From Nonomuraea sp. NEAU-A123 (GTDB taxonomy: Bacteria; Actinomycetota; Actinomycetes; Streptosporangiales; Streptosporangiaceae): 64,000 nucleotides of DNA. The stretch covers positions 1 to 64,000 of the forward strand of contig NZ_JAHFZZ010000025.1 in NCBI RefSeq assembly GCF_018603905.1, read 5' to 3'. The stretch's first letter is position 1. Each line of letters opens with the position of its first letter. Below are positions 17,117-25,614 of this stretch, one piece after another. Below the pieces are notes generated by a model, which did not search any database, had not been told where the DNA came from, and saw nothing but the letters and a program-made list of their open reading frames with translations. Position numbers and translations under genes: made by a program.

Positions 17117-17637
17117 ACGACCCGCACGGCACGCTGCCCTGGATGCGACAAGAGCCGCCATCAGCGAGCCGCCGAGATCGCGGAATCCGCGACGCGTCCC
17201 GTTCACCTCCTGCGACCCGAACTCGCCACCACCGACCAGACGCTCGACCAACGATCCCCGGTGCGCCTGAGGCGTGGTGTCCACGCCTGCCTGGTGGATC
17301 TGTTGATCGGCCTTGGGCAGACTGCGGCTGATTGTTGAGGGTTTTGGTTTGATAAGAAATCTACATTGCAAGAAGCCCCTGCCTTTACAATGTAGATTTC
17401 TTATCTACGCACCCCGCTTGATCCTGCATCGGCCGCACTCGCGCCGTCGGCGGATGACCGGCCGGAGCCGTGATCGCGTCCTCGGGCCGAGGAGCCATTG
17501 CAGCGGTTCTTACGTCCCGGGCTCCCGCATCGTGTGGCAGTACCGCTACTGAGCCCCTCCCTGCCGTACAGCACGCCCGGCCGCGGCATTCACGGTCGGC
17601 GCGTTCGAGTCCACGGCAATCAGTCCCGTGGCGCAGG
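17117..17637. other. Gene-free stretch with an AT-rich inverted repeat
   Basis: No reading frame on either strand resembles a family I know. The one clear structure is the 18-bp inverted repeat at 17351-17405. Local AT content there is far above the surroundings, as expected of inserted or IS-end DNA. Confidence 0.5.
17351..17405. repeat. Perfect 18-bp inverted repeat with 19-base centre
   Basis: GATAAGAAATCTACATTG (17351-17368) and its exact complement (17388-17405) flank CAAGAAGCCCCTGCCTTTA. The arms are ~70% AT in a ~70% GC region. It could be two abutting ends of an IS (a scar), a miniature element or a protein-binding dyad. There is no T-tract, so an intrinsic terminator is less likely. 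Confidence 0.7.
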
Positions 17638-19293
17638 CTACGTCGTCGGGAGGCCGACCGCGTTGGACGCGTCGGCCTCGAAGTATTCCGTCGTAGCGAA
17701 GGGGCCGACATGATCCTCGAAGAAGCTCCTGACGCCGTCGACCGAGTCATGGACGATGGCGTTCACCGCCCTGGTCCCGTCGGTGCTCGCGACCGCCAGC
17801 GTCCACTTGGCACCCCTGGGAAGCTGGCCGTACGCCTTCTTCAGGGAATCCCAGAAACCGTCGTTGTCAGAAATCGTGGAAACAGCCATGACGTGCACCG
17901 TGGCACTCTCCTCATTGACTCTTGGATTTACTCGGCAATTGATGTGAAGATACTGTGCGGCACCATTCTTGAAGTCGTAGATCGCGACGGTCTGAGGGTC
18001 CTCGAGCGGATCGTCAGAAGGCATCAAGAAGTGGGTCTCGCTGATCGGGAGCAGCTCGTAGTCGAGCTGTTCTGGCTTATTGAGGAGTTGCGCCTCCATG
18101 GGGTTCAGGGTGAATTTGAGGTGGAGCTTTCCGCGGTCGGCCGCCACTTCGTAGCGGGTGCCGGGGCGCTCGTAGGAGCCTTCGTACCTGGACAGATCGA
18201 GGGCCAGGGTCGGGTCGGGCTCCGGCAGGTCGGGGATCGTGACCGCGCCGAGATCGGCCAGGATTTCGTTGAACACCTTCCGGTAGAAGCTGTCGCGCGG
18301 CCCGGCGTTCGCCAGCATCGAGACGGCGATGTTCGATTCCGGCAGGATCCGCAGGCGGGCGCTCTGACTGACCGCGCTGCCGTCGTGGGCGTAGACGGTT
18401 TGGCCGTGCCAATCGCACACGATGAGGCCGAGTGCCCATTCCGGCCCGAACATGTACGGGTCAGGTATGGGGACCCGCGACTCCGTCATCTCACGGATGA
18501 TGCCGGGTGAGACGATTCTGGTCCCGTTCGGCGCCTTTCCTTCGTGGAGGAAGACATACGCCATCATCAGCAATTCCCGGGCTGTCGTGCTGACGTTGCC
18601 TCCGGGGCCGAAGGAGCGCGGCAGGTGATCCAGGGGTGAGAGGATGGGTCCTTCTTCGAGGGATCGGATCAGGTATCCGGTCGCGGCCCGGTCCTGGTCC
18701 ACGTGCTCACGCCGGCTGCTCGTCGAGGTCAGTCCCAAAGGATCGAACAGGCGATCCTTCATGATGTCGTCCCACCGCTTGCCGTCGATCACCTCCATGA
18801 TGCGGGCGAGGATCGCGTAGCCCAGGGCCGCGCTGTAGCCGTGTGTGTGGCCCAAGGGGTGGACCTGGTATGCGCCGGCGATGTTCTCCACCATGCGCTC
18901 GTACACGTCGTCGTCCTCGCCCGGATCTCCGTAGCTCTCCTCGATGCCGTTGGTGTGGTTGAGGAGATGGCGGGGTGTGACCTTGGCGCTGACGTCGGGG
19001 TCGGCGACCCGGAAATCAGGGAGGTAGGTCCGCACCGGCCCGTCCAGCGCGACTTTCCCCTCGTCGACGAGCTGCATGAAGGCGAGGGCGGTCCAGGTCT
19101 TGGTCACGGAGCCGCACTGGTAGATGGTGTCGGGCGTCGCGGGCTCCCGCGTGGAGATGCTCTTGACGCCGACCGCGAAGTCGGTGATCTCCCCGTCGCG
19201 GAGGACGCCGATCGCGGCACTCGGAATCCGGTACTCCGCGAGCAGCTCGGAGACGCGAGCTCGTATCCGGGTCACATCCAACGCTCTTGCCAT
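17638..19293 (-). CDS. Beta-lactamase-like serine hydrolase with a C-terminal small-protein domain
   Basis: 551 residues from ATG 19293 (GAGGA upstream). The hydrolase core has SVTK (S62, K65) and HDG in VYAHDGSAVSQ; the YxN position reads YSA, so the second motif is altered. After the core comes a beta-rich region (~370-460, DUF3471-like). The last ~85 residues begin VHVMAVSTISDNDGFWDSLK and include GAKWTLAVASTDGTRAVN and TTEYFEADASNAVGLP, resembling a separate small actinobacterial protein. No signal peptide. It is divergent from a MarR-like regulator 220 bases away. Confidence 0.82.
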   Translation of the reverse strand: MARALDVTRIRARVSELLAEYRIPSAAIGVLRDGEITDFAVGVKSISTREPATPDTIYQCGSVTKTWTALAFMQLVDEGKVALDGPVRTYLPDFRVADPDVSAKVTPRHLLNHTNGIEESYGDPGEDDDVYERMVENIAGAYQVHPLGHTHGYSAALGYAILARIMEVIDGKRWDDIMKDRLFDPLGLTSTSSRREHVDQDRAATGYLIRSLEEGPILSPLDHLPRSFGPGGNVSTTARELLMMAYVFLHEGKAPNGTRIVSPGIIREMTESRVPIPDPYMFGPEWALGLIVCDWHGQTVYAHDGSAVSQSARLRILPESNIAVSMLANAGPRDSFYRKVFNEILADLGAVTIPDLPEPDPTLALDLSRYEGSYERPGTRYEVAADRGKLHLKFTLNPMEAQLLNKPEQLDYELLPISETHFLMPSDDPLEDPQTVAIYDFKNGAAQYLHINCRVNPRVNEESATVHVMAVSTISDNDGFWDSLKKAYGQLPRGAKWTLAVASTDGTRAVNAIVHDSVDGVRSFFEDHVGPFATTEYFEADASNAVGLPTT

Positions 19294-19410
19294 AAGGGGT
19301 TCCTCGTCCTCTCCGATTCTTTCCGGGCGAAAAAAGGCTACGTTGCCTTTCATGATGCGTCAACGTGAAATCCCCTTGAAGCGCTTAAAATACTGGGCTT
19401 TCAGCCGATC

Positions 19411-19440
19411 GTTGCAACAGCATTGTTGATAAATGCAATC
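19411..19440. promoter_or_regulatory. Candidate regulator site between divergent genes
   Basis: The palindrome GTTGCAAC (19411-19418) is followed by CATTGTTGATAAATGCAATC, and a further TTGCAATG copy lies at ~19457-19464, all in an AT-rich part of the 219-base gap between the hydrolase and the MarR-like gene. Repeated TTGCAA/CAATG cores suit a MarR/GbsR operator. Tentative. Confidence 0.3.
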
Positions 19441-19512
19441 CATGCACACCAGCCGTTGCAATGTAATGTGGGTGAACGCACCCGTGAACCCGACCGACAG
19501 GAGGGCGTGCCG

Positions 19513-20463
19513 ATGCCCGGAGGCAGGCTGACCCACGAGGATCGCCGGCAGATCGTGATCGGGCTGGCCGAAGGGCTGGGATACGCCGAGATCGCCAGGC
19601 GGCTGGGCAGGCCCACGTCCACGATCAGCCGCGAAGTGGCGCGCAACAGTGCGCCCAGCGGCTACCTGGCCGACGGCGCCCAGCAGGCCGCCGGACAGCG
19701 CGCCCGCCGCCGCGGACCGGTTCAACCCACGGAGCAACCGATCGACGGACGGCCGACCGAGTCCGTGCGTGGTTTCGTGGAGCAGTTCGCGACGCTGCTG
19801 GTCGGGATCGGCCTTCCCCGGATGCCCGCGCGCGTGTTCGTCTGCCTGCTCACCTCCGACTCCGGGAGCCTGACGTCCGCCGAGCTCGTACGCCGGCTAC
19901 AGGTCAGCCCGGCGTCGGTGTCCAAGGCCATCGGCTACCTCGAGGAGATCGAGCTGGTCAGACGCACGCAGGATGCCGGCCGCCGCGAACGGTATGTGAT
20001 CGACGACGACATCTGGCTCCGGGCGTTCAAAGCCGACACCGGGGCACACGCCGAGGTCGCGGCGGCCGCGCGGCACGGGATCGAGATCTTCAACGCTGGC
20101 ACACCCGCCGGCACCCGGCTGGGCCAGATGGCTCAGTTCTTCACCCGGATCAGCGAGCAGATGAGCGACAGCGGCCTCACCAACGCCGTCGTGCACGACG
20201 CGCTGACAGTGCTGGCCGCGCTGGTGTACGCCGCTCGGCCACTCACCGTGGACGAACTCGCCACGGCACTGGACTGGCCCATCCAGCGGGTGGCCGACGC
20301 CCTGGACGCGATCAGCCGTCGTCCGATCCTCTCCGACCCGCTCACCGTGGAGCAGGTCGGGCTCGGTGCGTACGCCATCACCCCGAGACCTGACCGCCTG
20401 AGCTCCGCGCAACGCGACGCACTGATCGTCAGTCCGCGCTCGACCCGAGGGCCTCGAAAATAA
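19513..20463 (+). CDS. GbsR/MarR-type regulator with an IS30-like N-terminal HTH
   Basis: 316 residues. Residues ~3-45 (RLTHEDRRQIVIGLAEGLGY, IARRLGRPTSTISREVARN) match the HTH_38 domain of IS30-family transposases. Residues ~85-180 (FVEQFATLLVGIGLPRMPAR, LTSAELVRRLQVSPASVSKA, RRERYVIDDD) are the winged HTH of GbsR/MarR-type repressors, and the tail is another helical/HTH-like region. Two unrelated DNA-binding domains in one protein suggest a two-site or looped operator. ATG 19513 has AGGAGG eight bases upstream. Likely regulator of the divergent hydrolase. Confidence 0.8.
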   Translation: MPGGRLTHEDRRQIVIGLAEGLGYAEIARRLGRPTSTISREVARNSAPSGYLADGAQQAAGQRARRRGPVQPTEQPIDGRPTESVRGFVEQFATLLVGIGLPRMPARVFVCLLTSDSGSLTSAELVRRLQVSPASVSKAIGYLEEIELVRRTQDAGRRERYVIDDDIWLRAFKADTGAHAEVAAAARHGIEIFNAGTPAGTRLGQMAQFFTRISEQMSDSGLTNAVVHDALTVLAALVYAARPLTVDELATALDWPIQRVADALDAISRRPILSDPLTVEQVGLGAYAITPRPDRLSSAQRDALIVSPRSTRGPRK

Positions 20464-20931
20464 CGAAGCCGGATAGACGTCGCAACCGCGACCCCTCCCG
20501 CCACACCCGCGCGCCTGCCGGACACCGAGGCGTCGCAGGACCCGAATCAGCTGCCGAGATTACGGAGCGGCGGCCGAGTGCCCGCCCCACCCGGCTCCCG
20601 GAGGCGGCAGGTTCCGCGAGGCCGACATCCACCCCAAGCTCCGCACCGAGCGAACGCCCAACTGGCCATTCCAGGCTCAGCGAGTGCGAGAAGACTTCGT
20701 CGTCCTGCCCTTTTGCATCGTAACATCGGATGTCTCAAACATAGATCAGTGCGGCGCGAGGAACCCCCACACTCCCGCAGATCTCAAAGTCTAAGACGAA
20801 TTCCCTTGTAACAGGCCAACTATTGTCGTGCGATACATCGCATCCTATTATGTCGAGAGCCTACATAAGCAAGCGCGACTGCCCGCAATACACCCGATGT
20901 ATCGGCTTGGTGGATGGGTGGGAGAACGAAT
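20464..20931. other. Gene-free stretch with two operator-like palindromes
   Basis: No recognisable gene. From ~20700 the base composition is AT-richer than the flanks. It contains TGCGAT-AC-ATCGCA (20829-20842) and CCGAT-GT-ATCGG (20894-20905), described separately. Confidence 0.5.
20829..20905. promoter_or_regulatory. Pair of CGAT-N2-ATCG palindromes
   Basis: TGCGATACATCGCA at 20829-20842 and CCGATGTATCGG at 20894-20905 share the core CGATACATCG in opposite orientations, 64 bases apart centre to centre. They lie just upstream of the ThuA/Gfo remnants and look like LacI- or ROK-type sugar-regulator sites left behind by a lost gene set. Confidence 0.4.
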
Positions 20932-21090
20932 GACTTCGCCCCCGGGCACGAGGAGTCCCCGATCTACTTCCAGCCCGAGATCAGGCGCGTCCTGGCCAAC
21001 GCCGTACGGTGGGCGGCACCGCCCGCGCAGGCCCAGACGAAGGCCACCAGAAAGGGCGAGTACCCGAAGAACTGGTGGGTCCAGGCATGA
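20932..21090 (+). pseudogene. ThuA-like (trehalose utilisation) C-terminal fragment
   Basis: The frame from 20932 reads FAPGHEESPIYFQPEIRRVL, then ANAVRWAAPP, to TGA 21088-21090. The motif GHE-xxP-xYxxP-x2-RRVLANAVRWA is the end of ThuA-like glutamine-amidotransferase-fold proteins. The first ~200 residues are missing. The stop overlaps the start of the next fragment in an ATGA. Confidence 0.65.
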
Positions 21091-21280
21091 CCGATCTGAT
21101 CCAGATCGGCCTCGGCTCCTGAGGGACCGACCGGGCTACCAAGAGCCTTCCGCAGCTCGCCTACGCAGGGATGACCGGCTGGGTGGACGCCTCCCCCGAC
21201 GCGCGTGCGGCGTTAGTCGCCGCGACCGGCGCCGACCCAGGCACCATGCGGGAGGCGTTCGAGACGACCGGGGCCGTGGC
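21087..21280 (+). pseudogene. Gfo/Idh/MocA oxidoreductase N-terminal fragment with internal stop
   Basis: ATG 21087 begins MTDLIQIGLGS, followed by TGA (21120-21122) where the family has Trp (GLGSWG), a single-base change. It then continues KSLPQLAYAGMTGWVDASPD. The ThuA-Gfo pair with overlapping ATGA is a common actinobacterial sugar-catabolic arrangement; here both members are broken. Homology is lost by ~21280. Confidence 0.6.
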
Positions 21281-21574
21281 CGCTACATCACCAACGTCGG
21301 CTCGTCGATGAGGTCGCTGATGGCCGAGACCACGATGGTGAACGGCAGGTTGCCGCCGCAGCAGGAGGAGATCCAGCTAGCGGGCTCGTACCCGATCTCC
21401 CGTGACGACGGCCTGCCGCTGGAGGCCGGGCGGCAGCAGCGGACGGGCAAGGCGCGCATCGACGCCGATCGAGGTGAAGGTGAGCGGCGCACGCACCGCT
21501 CCGGTGGACAAGCTGACCTTGTCAAAAAGGCGCCGGTCTGTCGGCCTGAGGGAAAGGGTGTCCCGGCAGATGCC

Positions 21575-21795
21575 TCACTGCTTCTGCCACGCCGCCACAT
21601 GGTTTCCGGCGATGTAGGCGAAGACGCAGGCTGCGCCTATGCTCGCGCCTCCAGCGGGATAGGCGCGGCCCATGACCGAGGCGGTCGCATTGCCGGTGGC
21701 GTACAGGCCTGGGATCGGGTCGCCGTTCACGTCAAGGACGCGGGAGTGCTCGTCGCAGAGAAGGCCGCCGCTCGTCCCGACGTCGCCGAGGAAGA
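21575..21795 (-). pseudogene. FAD-dependent 3-ketosteroid dehydrogenase-like C-terminal fragment
   Basis: About 70 codons on the minus strand: DVGTSGGLLCDEHSRVLDVN, IPGLYATGNATASVMGRAYP, GGASIGAACVFAYIAG. This is the conserved FAD-closing region of KstD/flavocytochrome-c-type FAD_binding_2 proteins. The rest (~480 residues) is gone. The stretch 21281-21574 beside it shows nothing I can assign. Confidence 0.7.
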
Positions 21796-21834
21796 CCTGC
21801 TCGCCGTGGCGCCGGAAGGGATCTGGCCGTGCCC

Positions 21835-22289
21835 GTTGCCGCGCATCGGTATCAGTCTCTCTGCCGGGCAGCATCGACACGGTCGATTGGTTCGGCCTCG
21901 GCCCAGGCGAGGCTTATCCGGACACCAGTGAAGCGGTGCGCGTCGGCAGGTTCAGCGCCGCCATCGACGAGATGCAGACCCCGTATGTCTATCCGCAGGA
22001 GAACGGCAGCCGCCGCCAGGTGCGCGAGGCTCGGCTGGTGGACGTGACCAACCGCGGGCTACACGTCATGGCCAGCCCAGCGGTGGCCCTGACAGTCCGC
22101 CGCTGGACCAGCGAGGACCTCGCCGCTGCCCGCCATACGACGGACCTGCGGGCACGCGACCGGGTGTTCGTCACCATCGACGCCTCACAACACGGAGTCG
22201 GCAGCAGTTCCTGTGGTCCGGGCACCCAGCCCGGCTACCGGCTCGACGCGCGACCCGCCGCTCTCACGCTGACGTTCCGACCAGTGTGA
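21835..22289 (+). pseudogene. Beta-galactosidase (GH2) C-terminal remnant
   Basis: Begins near LPRIGISLS, shifts frame at ~21860, then reads VDWFGLGPGEAYPDTSEAVR, MQTPYVYPQENGSRR, RRWTSEDLAAARHTTDL and SSCGPGTQPGYRLDARP, ending TGA 22287-22289. These are the beta-galactosidase small-chain/domain 5 blocks of LacZ-type enzymes. About 85% of the ~1000-residue enzyme is missing. Confidence 0.78.
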
Positions 22290-22961
22290 AAGCGAGCGGA
22301 GCGGGATGACGACAGTCCTGAACCAGTCCGGCTGACCTCTGGATCATGAGTTTTCAGGCGGCTGTGAGGACCGGCGATTCTTCGGGCGATCGACGAATGA
22401 CCCTTTCCCCAAGGCCGAGTAGTCAAGGCGCTCGTAGCGCCGTCAAGCACGTGAGTTCCCAGGTGTGGTCGTCCCAGCGGAGCCAGGCCTTCCGCTCGGG
22501 GTCGGCCATCGATTGGGCGTGCGTGAGGTGGGCGCCAGCGTGGCCTGCCCCAGCGCCCCAACGCGGCCTACGCCGTCTTGGCCGCAGCCCACGAGCTCGG
22601 CGTCGAACCGGCCGCCGCCCTCAAGCTCGCCGCTCTGGCCGGATAAGGGCACGCACACCCGACCACCGGCCAGCCTGGCCTCTTCCTTCGCCGACCCGCA
22701 CGATCATCTGGCGCGGTCATCTGGCGCAGGCGCCGCCTAGCGCCAGACAGACGAATCAGCCGCGGCCAACCCACTTGCCTACGTGCCTTGACGATCTTCA
22801 AATGGCTGACCAGCTAGTTCGCTTGGCAACCCACGATGACGATCGATGGCCATCGACCTTCGCCCAGCTGACGGCTGCCGTTCGACTGGACTGGTGGCGC
22901 ATTTTTGGATCACCTGCCATGATCTTGGGCGAATTACACTCAACCGAAAATGAGGCCATCC
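22290..22961. other. Gene-poor stretch with one orphan C-terminus
   Basis: The only coding-like piece is a + frame ending at TAA 22644-22646 with RPNAAYAVLAAAHELGVEPA before the tail; it has no start and no recognised family. The remainder shows no convincing gene on either strand. Confidence 0.4.
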
Positions 22962-23342
22962 GTGAAAAGAACGACGGTGCGTAGGGCCGGTGTCGTGGCG
23001 CTGGCTCTGACCAGCCTGATGGGGGTGGGCGCTACCGCGGAGGCCGACGCCCAGCGGCTCGCCAGTTCCTGCGGCGCCAGCGTCTGCCTGTACGAGCACG
23101 ACGACTACGCCGGTGCCCAAGAGGACTTCCTCTTCACCTCCAACGGGTGCGCCAATGTGGGCGCGCTGAACAACAAGGCCAGCTCCATGAGGAATCCTTC
23201 GGCCGGCCGGATGCAGTTCTACAACAGCGCCAACTGCTCGGGTTCTTACGGCTACGCGGCCGCCCCGAGGTCAGCCGACAGTGACCTGACGAACAACGGC
23301 TTCGACAACCTGACGAGCTCCGTGAGGCGCGTCAACCCGTAG
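22962..23342 (+). CDS. Secreted peptidase inhibitor I36-like protein
   Basis: 126 residues from GTG 22962, chosen because GAGG lies six bases upstream; ATG 22950 in the same frame is the alternative. The signal peptide is visible: KRTTVRR, hydrophobic AGVVALALTSLMGVGA, cleavage near AEA-DA. The mature part has CGASVCLYEHDDYAGAQEDF, NNKASSMRN and NCSGSYG, matching the beta/gamma-crystallin-like I36 family (prototype SMI, a metalloprotease inhibitor), with four Cys for disulphides. It is probably exported and may inhibit proteases or simply be a stable extracellular fold. Confidence 0.82.
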   Translation: MKRTTVRRAGVVALALTSLMGVGATAEADAQRLASSCGASVCLYEHDDYAGAQEDFLFTSNGCANVGALNNKASSMRNPSAGRMQFYNSANCSGSYGYAAAPRSADSDLTNNGFDNLTSSVRRVNP

Positions 23343-23678
23343 CGCCTCCTGATCACGGGTGATCTGGTACGGCCGATCCCGTACGATCTTGGCGGTTTCG
23401 GCCCTATCAGAATGAGGACCCTGTCACTACGACCGCTGGTCGTCTTATTCGACTGTCGCGAGTTGTCGATGAAGGCAAGCGCAACACTGACGGTCCGTGC
23501 TCACCTGCGGCGCATCGGCTCCACGTGCCGCCGCCGCTGGTCGCGGCCGCAGCCTTCCTGTCCCTCGAGAAGTCGTCCATGCAGGGCAGCTGCGGCATCC
23601 GGCCACGGGTCGTCGCGTCCGCCCTCGGGCCGACGGAAGCCAGGTGCAGAAGATCAGGCGTAGGAATGATCTGCGGGT
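23343..23678. other. Intergenic region, no gene seen
   Basis: 336 bases between the I36-like gene and the sigma factor. No frame resembles a protein family. The promoter of the sigma factor must lie here, but I see no convincing -35/-10 pair. Confidence 0.4.
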
Positions 23679-24326
23679 GTGAATACAAATCGGGGGAACG
23701 GCGAAGTAGGCGTGTCCATGGTTCTTCTCCGAAGGGCAGGCATGCCAGCTCCCCCTCCGCAGTCGGCTCCGCCAACCGCTGAGACCGACGCACAGCTCAT
23801 CGAGGTGTCACTACGCCGTCCTGAGCGGTTCGGTGCGCTGTTCGACCGACACCACGAGGCCATCCACCGCTACGTCCACTTCCGCCTCGGCGAATCGGCG
23901 GCGGACGACATCGCCGCGGAGACGTTCCTGCGGGCCTTTCGCAACCGTACGCGCTACGACCTCTCCCACCCTGACGCCCGCGCCTGGTTATTCGGCATCG
24001 CCTCCAACCTGGTGGACGGCCACCGGCGCGCCGAGGCCCGCAGGTACCGCGCCCTGGCCAGGAGTGCCGAGGTCACCGACGTCGTGAGCCACGACGAGCG
24101 TGTGGTCCAGCGGGTGTCCGCCGCCGTCATGCAGCCGCGCCTGGCCGCCGGTCTGGCCGCGCTCTCGCCCGGTGACCGGACCGTGCTGCTGCTGGTGGCC
24201 TGCGCCCAGCTCACTTATGAGGAGATCGCCGAGGAGCTCGGCGTCCCGCGCGGCACCGTCGGCTCGCGGCTCAACCGGGCCCGCAGGAAGCTCCGCCCGT
24301 TCATCACCATCGAGGAGTCGTCATGA
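23679..24326 (+). CDS. ECF-type RNA polymerase sigma factor
   Basis: 215 residues. Region 2 is visible in FGALFDRHHEAIHRYVHFRL and DDIAAETFLRAFRNRTRYD. Region 4 follows as LTYEEIAEELGVPRGTVGSR plus LNRARRKLRP. It would direct RNA polymerase to a small regulon. The start is GTG 23679; ATG 23718 in the same frame is possible, since homology begins after ~residue 30. The stop overlaps the ATG of the next gene by four bases (ATGA), the typical coupling of this sigma group with a CU044_5270-type membrane protein. Confidence 0.88.
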   Translation: MNTNRGNGEVGVSMVLLRRAGMPAPPPQSAPPTAETDAQLIEVSLRRPERFGALFDRHHEAIHRYVHFRLGESAADDIAAETFLRAFRNRTRYDLSHPDARAWLFGIASNLVDGHRRAEARRYRALARSAEVTDVVSHDERVVQRVSAAVMQPRLAAGLAALSPGDRTVLLLVACAQLTYEEIAEELGVPRGTVGSRLNRARRKLRPFITIEESS

Positions 24327-25372
24327 CCGATGACCTGCAGGAGATCAGGACGTCCCACGACGCGCTGCCCGGCCCCTCCGCCACGGCCATCGCCAAGGCG
24401 AAGGACTTGCTCGCAGCCGAGGCGGTGGCGGAACGAACGCCTCATACCGGCTCTGGCAAGCACCGCCTCCTGCTCAGGACGGCCGCGGTCGGCCTGGCGG
24501 CAGCCGTCGCCGCGGTCGCCTTCCTGACCGGTACCGACGGTGGTGCGACCCCGGCCAACGCGGCGGAACTGCTCCAGGAAGCGGCCACGGCCGCCGCCCG
24601 GCAACAAGCGCCACAGCCGGGCCAGATCCTCTACGTCAACCGCACGGACCAGATCAGGATGACCGTATGGGGTCACGAGCGCGACCGTTCGGAGGTCACT
24701 CAGGAAATTAACCGCGAGTACTGGATTCCCGCCGCCGACCCCGACGGCGCGCTGACCCGCCTCACCTACGGCAAGCTGCGCACCCACACCGGCCCGGTCC
24801 CGACCAGTATGGAGGCCCCGGGCACAGTCGAGTTCCAGCGCGCCGGGCCGTGCACCGTGCATGTGCTCTCGCCGACCGGTGGCGGCAACCTGCCCGACGA
24901 CCCGGACCAGTTGCTCGCCCGGATTCGCGCGGACGCCGAGGCCTCGGTCAGGAACGAACGGCCCAAGCCCGGCACGGCACCACCCAGCAAGGACCAGATC
25001 GAGCGGCTCATCGAGCTCACGGTGACAAGCCGTCTCGTCACCCTGGCCCAAAACCCCTTCCCCGGTCCCGGCCTGCGTGCGGCGGTGCTCGACGCCCTGT
25101 CCCATATGCCCACCGCCACCATGCGCACCGACCTCACCGACCTGGCCGGGCGACAGGGCATCGGCGCCTCGATCAGATACCAGGGACCAGACGGATGGGA
25201 GCGCACTGAATTGATCTTCGAACCCGGCACCTACCGCTTTCTCGGCTGGCAACACCTGTCCGAGCCACCCGGCGGTGGGGTGCAGGGCTATGCCAGCGCA
25301 GTACTGGAAACCAAGATCGTGAACGCCATGCCGAAGATCCCGGCCGGCGCTCCCGAAGCGGTGGCCTGCTAA
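24323..25372 (+). CDS. CU044_5270-family membrane-anchored protein
   Basis: 349 residues. The cytoplasmic N-terminus (~1-48) is followed by one membrane segment LLLRTAAVGLAAAVAAVAFL (~48-67). The extracytoplasmic domain has LYVNRTDQIRMTVWGHERDR, EYWIPAADPDG and a C-terminal PGTYRFLGW motif. Families of this layout sit directly behind ECF-type sigma genes in actinomycetes and are thought to sense or restrain the sigma factor, a role inferred from neighbourhood. Translation is coupled through the 4-base overlap. Confidence 0.8.
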   Translation: MTDDLQEIRTSHDALPGPSATAIAKAKDLLAAEAVAERTPHTGSGKHRLLLRTAAVGLAAAVAAVAFLTGTDGGATPANAAELLQEAATAAARQQAPQPGQILYVNRTDQIRMTVWGHERDRSEVTQEINREYWIPAADPDGALTRLTYGKLRTHTGPVPTSMEAPGTVEFQRAGPCTVHVLSPTGGGNLPDDPDQLLARIRADAEASVRNERPKPGTAPPSKDQIERLIELTVTSRLVTLAQNPFPGPGLRAAVLDALSHMPTATMRTDLTDLAGRQGIGASIRYQGPDGWERTELIFEPGTYRFLGWQHLSEPPGGGVQGYASAVLETKIVNAMPKIPAGAPEAVAC

Positions 25373-25469
25373 GCACCGAACGCCGCTCAGTAACCGTGCC
25401 GAAGCCGGCAACGCGCCAGCCGTCCGACGTGAACACGAGCTGGGCGTCCGCGGTGTCGGCAGGGGCAGC

Positions 25470-25606
25470 GTGACAGATAATGTCGGTTCTGTGTCACCGC
25501 TGGGGATGGGCCGAAGGCTTCGGCCGAGAACAGGTGTTCCCGCGCTCTTGAGTGGAGTGACGCACGTCACGTCGCGTCATGTCACGTCTCAGCGATCCGC
25601 GGTGTC
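25470..25606 (+). promoter_or_regulatory. TGTCAC-rich region upstream of the oxidoreductase/ECF41 pair
   Basis: Contains GTGACA...TGTCAC (25470-25497, 16-base centre) and, closer to the gene, clustered ACGTCACGT/GTCATGTCACGTC repeats with TGTCAC at 25580-25585 and TGTC at 25603-25606. ECF41 sigma factors are known to use promoters with a TGTCA-type -35 element, so autoregulation by the downstream sigma gene is plausible. The -10 match is imperfect. Confidence 0.35.
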
Positions 25607-25614
25607 CTGAGGGC

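Noticed and set aside
17117..17340. Open frame antisense to the AMP-ligase stub and its downstream DNA as a transposase remnant
   Set aside because: No transposase motif could be found in any frame.
17369..17387. Treating the AT-rich inverted repeat as an intrinsic terminator
   Set aside because: The arms are AT-rich and no T-run follows on either strand; an IS-type or miniature-element origin fits better.
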